Shown: piece by piece, positions 12,555-22,300 of the stretch
How the letters are laid out: each line of letters opens with the position of its first letter
Position numbering within the stretch: position 1 is the first letter of the stretch
NCBI GenBank assembly: GCA_031213475.1
Contig: JARUPZ010000026.1
Span: 372,001 to 436,000 of the forward strand
Length of the DNA: 64,000 nt
Reading direction: 5' to 3'
From: Nereocystis luetkeana
Taxonomy: Eukaryota; Sar; Phaeophyceae; Laminariales; Laminariaceae
Position numbers and translations under genes: made by a program
Notes under the pieces: model-generated
What the model was told of the DNA's origin: nothing
Database searches by the model: none
Seen by the model: only the letters and a program-made list of their open reading frames with translations

Positions 12555-13085
12555 GTTGTTGTTCTCACATTAAATCTCTGACGAAGGAGACCGTGGTCAC
12601 ACAAAGGTGCAGGAGCCCTAGGAAGATCCGAAAAACGAAAAAAATCGAAAATTCGGCTGCCTCAAAATACACGAGACGAAAAAAGCGCACGCAAGATAAA
12701 ACCAATGTGCAAAACTGAACTAACATGGCCGCGGGTATATCCTCTCAGCTATAACATAGATAGAAGAGTACCCCCGTTCCCACCACTAACCAACTCGTGG
12801 CTGCTGACTACAGCGGATGCTGTCTGAAGTGCTGCCTGCACCCTACGAAACGCACGGTAGTCGTGAAAACGAAAGAGGAACACACCTGCCTGCCTGCTAT
12901 CTGGAGTGTTGTCAGAGTGAAGACTCGCGGGTATGCAGTGAAAAAAGGAGCAATCGAACCTTACTACCACACGAATATCAACCATCGCCATCTCTTCCTG
13001 GACTGTCTGACGCAATAAAGTTGCAGCACAGCAGTTATGATACCACGTCCCTGATAATTGCGTAGGTTATTCCCCATGAAGGGTA
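12555..13085 (+). repeat. Dispersed repeat family B, copy 1
   Basis: It starts TTGTTGTTCTCACATTAA and includes GACGAAGGAGACCGTGGTC, CCTAGGAAGATCCGAAAAA, GGCCGCGGGTATATCCTCTC and CTGACTACAGCGGATGC. It aligns with 14,147-15,540 (interrupted by a transposon), 15,781-15,960 (inverted), and partially with 17,815-17,985 (inverted) and 21,840-22,110. A short frame (MAADYSGCCLKCCLHP...) is present, but its coding status is doubtful. Confidence 0.7.
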
Positions 13086-14146
13086 TATATATAACTCGTT
13101 AAACTACAAAGACCAGTGACGACGTTTATAACGAGTACCGGTAGATACTATTCTGCCTCGTGAAAAACAATACCAGGAAAAAAACAACCTATTATGACTG
13201 CTTCTCTCGTGATGATAGTGTGCGCGCAGATCATGGGTCTCCATGCACCGTCTTCCTGCCGCTCTTCATGGCCGCATCATCGCCTTGGCCCAATCCACCC
13301 GCTCCTTTGCGCGTGCACTCGTTGCCATTCCCTTCCAGTCGTTTCCCTTTCTCCGTCATCCTGAAAAACAAAATGCTCCTCGCACTTGCGGTTCTGATCT
13401 GGGAAATAAAAATTCTCGCGCAGGGGGAGGTCAATCCGTCTCTTCCCCGCACGTCGACGCTCAGTCTCCCTCCTCCCTCGTCGTCGAATCCAGCCTCCTA
13501 CCGGCGCAATTGACTGTGCCGTAGTGTGGCCTGTGGTGGCGCCTGCCTCCGCGCACGGACACCCCGATTGAGCATTGCTGCTCTGCCGCAGCTGCCTAAA
13601 AAAGACGCGCGAATCGTAGGTCTCCGTGTCTGACGCACCACGTACGACCCAACTCTACTGCCGCCTGAGCCTCGCGGCCACAGGCAGCAGCAAGAAGGTA
13701 TCACTCCTTGAGGGTGAGTCCGGCCTTACACCCGCCAGAAAGACCTACCCCACTCGCTATTAGCCTGATAGGGCATGCCTCGCAGCATTCCTTGCCGAGG
13801 CAGCGAGGGGAACGGAAGCATATGCGGTACTCGGTACAAGTCGCCACAGAAACCGAGAGGACCACATCCACCCAGAAACAATAGACAGAAAGAATGAAAA
13901 CAACAACTCGACGTCGACAAATCGAAAAAAACAATCGGGGGAAAATAAGAAAAATCACACACCGAAGAGGGAAGAGAGAGAAAATAGGTCAAGTCCGGCA
14001 AGGAAGCAATAATTAAAAGCAAGAAATCAAGAAAGAGCACCCCCAAGAGAATGCGCAATTTTTCGCAGGTTTTCGGCTCGCACGCATCGCGAGGGGTGTA
14101 AAACAGAGGCAAAAAAACAAAGAAAAACAAAATATGCACTCCACCA
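13086..14146. other. No recognisable gene
   Basis: Overlapping open frames on both strands without family motifs. The stretch at 13,830-13,960 shares CGCCACAGAAACCG and an AACTCGAC...AAATCGAAA block with 25,735-25,830, so part of it is another dispersed repeat. Confidence 0.45.
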
Positions 14147-14762
14147 CTTTGTTGTTGTTGCTGTTCTCGCATTAACTCTCTGACGAAGGAGTCCGTGGTC
14201 ACACAAAAAAAGTGCTAGAGCCCTAGGAAGATCCGAAAAAACAAAAAAAAAGAAGAAAATTCGGCTGCCTCAAAATACACGAGACGAAGAAGCGCACACG
14301 AGCCAAAACCAATGTGCAAACTGAACTAACATGGCCGCGGGTATATCCTCTCAACTATAACATAGAGTACCCCTTTTCCCACCACTAACCAACTCGTGGC
14401 TGCTGACTACAGCGGATGCTGTCTGAAGCGCTACCTGCACCGTACGAAACGCACGGTAGTCGTGAAAACGAAAGAGGAGCACACCTGCCTGCTATCTGGA
14501 GTGCTGTCAGAGTGAAGACTCGCGGATATGCAGAGAAAAAAGGAGCAATCGAACCTTATTACCCCACGAATATCAACGGTCGCCATCTTTTCCTGGACTG
14601 TCTGACACAAAAAGGTGCAGTTAGGCCAAGTATTATGGGAAATTTTTGAGACGTTATTTCTGGCTTTTTCAGCGATCTCCGAAGCCCAAAAATCAGAACC
14701 ATCTATTTATTATGGGACAGGAAATCATCGATATTTTTGATCTCAGTTCCTGGAGGGGGCAA

Positions 14763-14816
14763 AAATCAGCAAAACCTCTCAGAACTGAGCTCAGTTCTGA
14801 GAGGTTTGGCTGATTT
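14763..14816. repeat. Near-perfect 54-bp palindrome inside the Harbinger-type element
   Basis: The arms AAATCAGC and AACCTCTCAGAACTGAG are mirrored around the central GAGCTC. It would form a long hairpin and may mark a subterminal transposase-binding or folding region. Confidence 0.7.
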
Positions 14817-14966
14817 CTGAGAATTGAGATTTTTCGTATTTTGGGTGCTACATCTCACTACTACTGCCAGCCCACCTATCTACCTGCGCACCTGCCACCC
14901 GTCACCCACCACGCGAAAGCATCAAGCTGACGGCGGGCGGTAACTACGGCGCTTGTGTAAAGAGAG

Positions 14967-15079
14967 ATGGCTTCTCCTTCACATGGAAGCAATATGAGCG
15001 GTGGCAGCAGCAGCTGCAACAGCGGCACCAGCAGTAGCAGAAGCAGCAGCAGCACCGCCAGCAGCAGCAGCAGCAACAG

Positions 15080-15110
<31 letters not shown>

Positions 15111-15362
15111 GATGGCGACTCGATGTCGCCGGCGCTAATCCTCCCGTGTTTGGATGCTGAAACCACGCTCGCGGCCGCCGCTGCCTTCGCAACGTTTGAA
15201 GACGACGAGGAGGACGCTGAGACGCCTGCCGTAAAACGCTCGAGACGTGCCAAGCCACGCCCAGACTACAGAAAATCAACTTGGATGAAGATGCTACAGG
15301 CCGAAGCCAAGCTGTTGGACCCCACCTCAGACGAAGCCACTTTTATACAAAACCAATTTTAA
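14967..15362 (+). CDS. 131-aa serine-rich protein, possible transposase N-terminal fragment
   Basis: It opens with a poly-Ser low-complexity stretch (residues about 10-50), then ILPCLDAETTLAAAAAF, an acidic patch, a basic patch KRSRRAKPRP, and STWMKMLQAEAKLLDPTSDE, ending FIQNQF near the right terminal repeat. The W...ML...L.DP pattern before a truncated FxxxF end resembles the region preceding the DDE core in algal Harbinger-like transposases. The catalytic domain is absent. Expression is unknown; the poly-Ser part is CAG-repeat derived. Confidence 0.4.
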
Positions 15363-15571
15363 AAATCAGAACCCATAATACACGTTATATATTTTCACCC
15401 ACACTTTTCTGTAGCCCGAAAACTCACAAAATAAAAAGACAGAAATAACGTCTCAAAAATTTCCCATAATACTTGGCCTTAGTTATGATACCACGCCCCT
15501 GATAATTGCGTAGGTTATTCCCCATGAAGGGTACCACTAAAGGACCCCAGGTAAGCAAAAAGAGACTATTA

Positions 15572-15676
15572 TTACGGGGGACCCCAGTTAACAGGACCTA
15601 TGGTGTACATAAAAACCTATATATTTAACCATTTCTACTAACAATATTTGGTCCTGTTAAATATGGCCCCCCGTAA
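15572..15676. mobile_element. MITE, TTACGGGGGACC family, copy 2
   Basis: This 105-bp element has arms TTACGGGGGACC...GTTAACAGGACC and the inverted GGTCCTGTTAAATATGG...CCCCCCGTAA. It has no coding capacity. Confidence 0.75.
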
Positions 15677-15780
15677 CAGCAGACAAAAAACAAAAAAAGA
15701 CGATGAAGCGAAGCAAAAAAACAAAAGCAGATACCAGGTAGCATAAAGCAAAAATGCAAAACCGAAGATAGATAGGAATG

Positions 15781-15960
15781 TTAGTTCAATTTGCACATTG
15801 GTTTTAGCTCGTTGTCGTGTGCGCTTTCTTCGTCTCGTGTATTTTGAGGCAGCCGAATTTTCGTTTTTTTTCGTTTTTCGGATCTTCCTAGGGCTCCAGC
15901 ACCTTTGTGTGACCACGGACTCCTTCGTGAGAGTTAATGTGAGAACAACAACAACAAAAC
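15781..15960 (-). repeat. Dispersed repeat family B, inverted partial copy
   Basis: It is the reverse complement of the 12,555-12,730 segment, ending in (CAA)n. Confidence 0.7.
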
Positions 15961-16075
15961 AAAAGAAGATACAAACTGAGACACAAAGTAAGAGGTATGA
16001 TACAAACGGGAAAGCAGTATGTAATCTTCTCTGTTTCTGTGGCGTCTTGAACAGCGTACCACATACATGTTGTAT

Positions 16076-16277
16076 CTGATACGTACGTGCGCGGACCTCA
16101 CTTTTTGTTTTTTGTCTGAGGCGGGTAGATGTGTTATTATTATGTTTATTATTTTTTGGCTTGTTTTATTTTTACCGATTTATTTCTTCCACTAGTTATT
16201 AGAGGTTGTCCTGCGATCTCGGACTGCATTGCGTTGTGGCGACGAGTTAATGTGAGAACAACAACAACAACAACAAC
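16076..16277 (-). repeat. Dispersed repeat family A, inverted copy
   Basis: It starts CTGATACGTACGTGCGCGG and ends GTTAATGTGAGAA followed by (CAA)n. Confidence 0.7.
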
Positions 16278-16860
16278 ATACTCGTATATATAGCGTGCAA
16301 GACGTGTGCCTCTTTCTCTGGAAAATGGATTCAGACGTTTATGTTGAGACACGTCTTATTATGGGATTTGGCCTAGAGCTCCGGGGGAGAGCTGGCACCA
16401 CGACTCCTACACTCACTCAGTAGCACTGGACCACCACTGAAAATGACTTTTACCTATAATAATGTTGGCTGGTCTCATGGCGGATCGTACGTGACGTACC
16501 CGAAATATACAGAGCGGGCGGAGTAATTACGTTCCCGTGACGTCCTCGCACTCGTAGGGGTATCAAGTGTTTTCGGCCCAGATAGTAGTGCAAACAAGGC
16601 TAAATTAAAGAGAAAGCTATGTTTTCTTGTGTATCTGAAGACACCTTTTTATGATTTTTTCTCAGAGATACATATATTTCTTGCAAATAAAAACCTGCGC
16701 CCAAGTTGTATTCGTTATTTTGGGGAAAGCATACGCGCGCGTACTCCACAACATATTCCTGAAGACTCCTCTTAGACCCTGCGCCCCCTTCGACCAATCG
16801 TTTTACCTGTCGACGTCCAGCGGCCGTGCCCATTTTTAATCCTATTCATAGCATTTAGGC
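16278..16860. other. No recognisable gene
   Basis: Short open frames only. Nothing that I can assign. Confidence 0.4.
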
Positions 16861-16861
16861 C

Positions 16862-16947
16862 GGTCGCCCCGGTGGTTCAAGTGGTTAACCTCAAATAAAT
16901 TCTACTTGTGTTTGAGTCCTGGGTTCGAGCCCCAGGTGGGTCGGACA
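16862..16947 (+). other. tRNA-like sequence (box A and box B), probably a SINE or decayed tRNA
   Basis: TGGTTCAAGTGG fits a polymerase III box A and GGGTTCGAGCCCC fits box B. The T-arm (CTGGG/CCCAG), a D-stem (GGTT/AACC) and an anticodon-like stem (TCAAA/TTTGA) can form, but the loop between the latter arms is 15 nt and the acceptor arms do not pair. An (AT)n tract follows (16,964-16,990). Confidence 0.4.
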
Positions 16948-16990
16948 TTTGACTTTATTTGCATATATATATATATATATATATATATAA

Positions 16991-18983
16991 ATCAAAAGGA
17001 TTCAATTGTTGAGAGCGCCTAGCAGCGTGGGTAAGCGCAATTCGATGCGAGTCGACGAGGGGAGAAAATGCTGAAATCTTCTCGCGATAAATATGAAAGC
17101 ACGTGCCGTAGCGGGAAGGGGGGAGAAGAGCCTGCTATGTGACCCCGGACCTGAGTTACGAGTTGAAAGGAGAGAGAGAAGACGATGTGCGAAGAAAATA
17201 AATGGGATGAGCAAAAAAACAAACAAACAAACAAAAAAAACAAACAAACAAAATAGCAGTATTCAAGCTCGCTGGTCCCAACACTACGACTCAGACACAG
17301 AAGTAGTACATTGTTATGCAATAAATAGAGTAAGTAGACAACGCAATGCCAAGTCATCGCATTCGAGACGACAGACCCGATAACCATTGCATACAAACAC
17401 ACTCGAGCATGTACGGTAGGAAGAGAGATGAAAGCAAATCAACAATCACACTACTACTACTACTACTGTACTCTCTGCTTACCTGGATTTTAATGGATTA
17501 ACAGGGCGTGACCACAAATAAACTACCACTAACATGCGGGGGTGTCCATGGTATACCAGATATATATGGGCGAGGTACGTAGTCAACTCTTTTGGTCACG
17601 ACCCTGCCTCTCCCCCCTTTTCAACGATCCAGTACATCTCTTCTACAAAAAAATGCTCGTCCCTTTAATTTTCAACGTCGACTCGGATTGCATTGCGCTC
17701 GCTTCTTGTGAACTTTTTTGCGATCTAATTCATTCAAGTTTTCCTCACGGCGCGATTCAAGCTTCTAGCAGCAAGTTCTTCTATGCTATTTACTGAAGAA
17801 TTCGAGGGTCATAGACAGCAGGGAGGCGTGCCCCTGTCTGTGTTCAATATTACTACCGCGCGTTTCATACGGTGCAGGCAGCACTCCAGACAGCAACCGC
17901 TCGCTGTTGTCAGCAGCCACTACTTGGTTACTCGTATAATAGTAGCCCGAACGGGGGAACGCTATGCTTGAGTTGGGTGGATACCACAGTGGTCATTGTA
18001 TGCCTACTACGGATTTCATTTCATGTTTGTGTGAGCCTTCTTCGACTCGAGTAATTTGGGTGGGAAGCGTTGTGCGTCCCAGCCGTTCTTTTTTCTTTAT
18101 GAATAGGTTTTTCAGATCTTCCTATTACATTGATGATGAGGAAGTAATTTACCGGTGTTTTTGACAGTTCAGCCGAGTAAATCCCCGGGGTCCGGCTAAA
18201 ATGCCGGTTCTGAGACCCCTTAAAAAATCTGCCACGATAATAGTTCGTTCTATAAATTGTTGTTAACAGCAGAGCATTGCTTTGTGCGACCATAAACAAA
18301 TGTAAGGACAACAATAATAATAGACAAAAAGGTCCATTTCGAGGTTTATATACATCACGCGCCACTCACTGCAACTGCAACTACTTACTGATGTCGTTCA
18401 ATTCGTGCCTGTAGGGTCGGGTTGTTCGGTCCACGTGAAAATGATTACTACTACTACTACTACTTACTGCTGTTTTGAGTTTGAGCTATATTAGACATCT
18501 TATTAGCTCCCTCCTCCAAAATATGCCGACAGGGTGAGAGCGCTTGGAATCTGTCTAAATCGGAAATAATTCGTAACCAATCAGCAGCAAGCAACGGCTG
18601 GGGGCCAACACCTTCCATTCCAACCGTTCCAATGACGCTGGTGTTCAGGAAAAGTTTAATAAGAAGACAGGAAAGATTTGACCTATACGTACGACCCCAC
18701 GAGACTCCGCCGTTTCTTCGAATTCGCCGGTTGGTTGCCTCTACCGGCGAAACCTGCTGGGATGGAAAATATACCAGATGTATCTTCAATATAACTTGGA
18801 ATTAGATTCAAAATTCGCGCACACAGATCCCTTGAATATGGATATGGATTCCTCCTCTTTATGCTCCTCGACGAGTCGGCTTATGTGCCCGCCATCCTCA
18901 CTCCACCCTCCACCTTTTTTTCTGCGCTGCAACGCAAAACTGAACAGAAGAAACTGTGTATCTATTAATAGTAGCTTCCTCGC
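16991..18983. other. Upstream region of gene 1; no recognisable gene
   Basis: It contains an inverted family-B fragment at about 17,815-17,985 and (ACT)n tracts at 17,450-17,468 and 18,448-18,466. I cannot locate a promoter for gene 1 with confidence. Confidence 0.4.
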
Positions 18984-19349
18984 ATGCGGGCTGCCGCGTT
19001 CGCGAGTTGCCTAGCCCTCTCGGGTTCGGCGCTCCTTCCTTTCGCGGGCGCGCGAGACGTTCAAGCCGTTGAAGACACAACAACTGGTTCGCCTCGAGAT
19101 GACCAAGAGCAGCACTTAGCCGTAATAGTCCCAGTTTATCGGGGCGACCTCTCTCGAGCGGTGTCATCTCTGGAGCGATGGCCATCCACGTGCTCGCCCT
19201 TGACGGAGCAAAACGCCGACCTCGTCCTGTACTACGCGGAGGGAGAGGAAGACGCTCCTGCCGTGACTGCTGCCTTGGACACCATCCGCGAGACTGCAGG
19301 CAATTGTTTTGCGGAAACGCGCCTTGTCTACGCTCACCTGAGTCAAGAG
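18984..19349 (+). CDS. Gene 1 exon 1: signal peptide and start of N-terminal GT-like domain
   Basis: The ATG opens a basic-hydrophobic leader (MRAAAFASCLALSGSALLPF) ending in a small-residue AGA cleavage site. After a short acidic linker comes HLAVIVPVYRGDL, which looks like the first beta strand of a GT-A-type glycosyltransferase, then a helix (AVSSLERWPS) and a second strand (ADLVLYYAEG). The exon is 122 codons and ends in phase 0 before gtaaga. No TATA box or other promoter element is obvious upstream. The start is chosen because the signal peptide follows it directly. Confidence 0.8.
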
Positions 19350-22300
19350 GTAAGAAACGGCGAGTTGAACGTCGAGTTTTCCCTCTTTTTCATCTCCCCA
19401 TTTCAAATATTCGCCATTATTTTTTTCACGCTCTCTTCTCTGAACGGATATTACAGACGCAGCACCATTCAGCACGCTCTCTCCGCCCCGACCCTTTGCG
19501 GCTCGTGCCTTCAGTTTTTTCGCGAGAATACTTCAGCTATTTCTTCGCTTCTCCGACTCGCTTCGATCTGCTTTTAAATATCCTCGATACGCGCTCTCGG
19601 CAGTTTAAAAATAACAATTATATATTCAAGCCTTTCTCGCTCGTCTCGGTGGCATTTTTGTCCTCACGTTTTCAACTTATTATTTTGCATTTAGAGTAGA
19701 ATTCGAGGTTTAGAATGGGCCACAGGGGCAACCGCGAATATGTCGGGTTAGTTAGTGTCCGGCTCTGCCGGTACGTCAGTTAAGATTGTCTGCTGACCGG
19801 CTTTGCTTTGCCCGGTGTTGAAGACAGCGTTTCTACTCCCCACCTTTTTTGCTTCGATTCGTGTTGGTCGTTCCGCTCGATGTGACCACGTCTAGTAGCG
19901 ATTCTTGTTCCGAGCACGGTTGGTTTCTTCTGCAGACGGGGAGTTTCGATTCGTTTGTATGTTTTATTATTGTGCTCGTTGTTCACATTAAAAAACGCTA
20001 GCTTTACGTTGCACTTCTGAGTGTTTAAAAAAAAAACGTGAGCACATACATACATGCCATTTATTTCGTGTCGTCCTCGTCCTTCGCTAGCCCTGAGCCA
20101 TCCGGTGTGCAGTGCGCCTTATTGATTTTACCACTTACTTCTACCTGCATGCGCGTCGTTTCATACTTACAATCCAGCTGCAAATTTTATGATCAACTGG
20201 GTGCGTCCGTATCTATTGTGTCGTATATGTGCTCGGCTTCTGCGCCACTGCTGTTTTTCTTGGGTTTTTTTTTGCCAGGCATGCGAAGTTCCGAGTCGCA
20301 CTCCGTCCGCTGTTTTATGGCTGTACCCAATCAGTGACGTCGTCTAATGATTACGTTTATTCTTGAGCCGGTTTGGTGAGGAGTCTTAGGCCGGAGTCGG
20401 GGATGATGTGTCTCGTACGCTGCGTTGGTCTTGTCTCTTGAACGTTTTGAGTTTATTTTCTGATTTTCCGGTACGTACCGCTCGAAATTTATAGTCATTT
20501 CTCCTGGCCGTGGCCCTACTTCTTCGTACGAATATGCCACGAATGAAAAATAGGCAGCAGCTTTATTAGCAGCTGCTGTTTATATTCTTCCCTTACCAGC
20601 TGTATATCTTCTTCAAGCGACTTAATGATGCAAGGCAAGTCCGAAATTGAAGACAAGCCCCCACCAGTTGACACTAGATTGCTTCTGTGTTGTATCGCCT
20701 TCAGTATACTTACGTGAAATAAATACCTTGCTGTACTTACTACTGTAGAAAACTTCGAGGACAGCATGCATTCTAATACGTGGACCATGGTGCGGACCTC
20801 TGGGCATCTGTATATATATATATCCTGACCTCATCCACACCCTGATCCTCCAGGATATATATAAGCCCATTAATTTAGTACCAGGCACCCATCCACAAGG
20901 AATGCAACCCTCCGCAGGAGCCGCCGGAGTTTCACCAGCCAACCTGCTCCCAAACACAGCACCCCCGCGCCTACCCTGATCCCTCGCAGACAGCTGCGGC
21001 CACCCTCAGCCACGGAAAAAATACAAAAACCCAAAAAGCCAAAATCAAACACACGAATCACTTGAAAATCAAACTCGTGGAAGATAGCTGGTTTCGAACT
21101 CCGAACCGTTACCCCCGCGAGTAATATCAGCGTACTCGGGATTAGCCGCGGCATACATGATTTTTTTGTTTGTCGTAGACCATCGGCGTATTCCAGCTTA
21201 GGGTCGAGTTCTATCACGACAATTGGAGCCAGCCTAAACATCCAGCACCAGTCTGGTCTCCAGGTTGTTGATTCAACCCCATTGCCTTTGCCTGCCTGGC
21301 GTCTCCTCTCCGGGAGTGGAACACGGTTAACCTTTTTGCCGTTGTCCCGTTGATGGACAAACCAGTCAGATTCCAAGTAGTAGTGTGCCCCCAAAACGGG
21401 ACTGCGCCTCTAAAAAAAGGGTTAAAGTTTGCAGCAGGCAGACGGTAGTCAGGGTAGCGAGGTACAAGTCCGACAACTAAACAATACCCGCTTATTATGC
21501 TCTTCGTACCACCCATTACTGCGGCTGCCTGGAGTGGTGTTTGTGTTTTTTCTTGGATGTGTTTCCGTTTGCCTGTTCTTTCCTGTTCGGTTTTGGCTTT
21601 CCCCTCTTTGAGATGGTGTCGTTTCTTCTCTTTGTTGTGTGTCGTCTGTCACGTCTCCTCCGCGAGGGCGCCTTGCTTCCTATTGTTTATTTTTGTAGTT
21701 TTTTCCTTGTCTCTTGCCTCTTTTTATTTTCAACGCATCTATTTATGTCCTTCAGAATTCTATGTTCGGCGGGCTAAAAATTCAACGCACGAAGAAGGTG
21801 CACGCACTCATTAAATTACTTTACAACCTAAAAGCTGGACATACTTGGCCGCGGGTATCCACTCAAGTACACAGCTTAGAACTGCCCCCGTTCCCTCCAC
21901 TCACAAACCCATCTTGGCCGTTCTGGCTACCCGTACGGCGGTTGGTATGGAGTGCAGCCTGCACCGTACAAAACACACGGGTGAATGACTTGCGGACGTG
22001 CATTGAAACAAAAGCAACCGAACTTGAAACCACCGTACAAATTAAAAATGGGCGATACATTTCAATTTCAGGTATAACACCGGGGCGATGGGTGAAACGA
22101 CGTTAATGCAAACGAGTCCCCAATCTATAATAATAGGGTCCTTTGGCCGGTATTTTGTTTGGCCACGATAACGACAAATCGCCCTATTTTTTCAATGCAC
22201 CGCCCTGCTCGTCGGCCAACGCAGCGTACGAGACCATGGATCCACTTAATATCTTCGAGGCCGTCTTCTATATTCGTTGGGCTTGCCAGATACCGAGTGG

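Larger units (their letters stand above)
14624..15478 (+). mobile_element. 855-bp Harbinger-type deletion derivative
   Basis: The terminal inverted repeats start GGCCAAGTATTATGGG and are identical for 39 bp. They are flanked by the trinucleotide target duplication TTA (14,621-14,623 and 15,479-15,481), as in PIF/Harbinger elements. Comparison with the uninterrupted family-B copy near 13,040 shows a nearly empty site. A long near-perfect palindrome lies at 14,763-14,816. The element encodes a short protein (14,967-15,362). Confidence 0.82.
14147..15540 (+). repeat. Dispersed repeat family B, copy 2, split by a transposon
   Basis: It aligns with 12,555-13,085. The two halves (14,147-14,620 and 15,482-15,540, resuming at GTTATGATACCACG) are separated by the 855-bp Harbinger-type element. 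Confidence 0.75.

Noticed and set aside
14944-15279. Poly-Cys and poly-Leu frames opposite the poly-Ser tract
   Set aside because: They are shadows of the CAG-type repeat in the Harbinger-type element.
16862-16947. Functional tRNA gene
   Set aside because: Acceptor arms do not pair and the anticodon region is too long; called a tRNA-like sequence instead.
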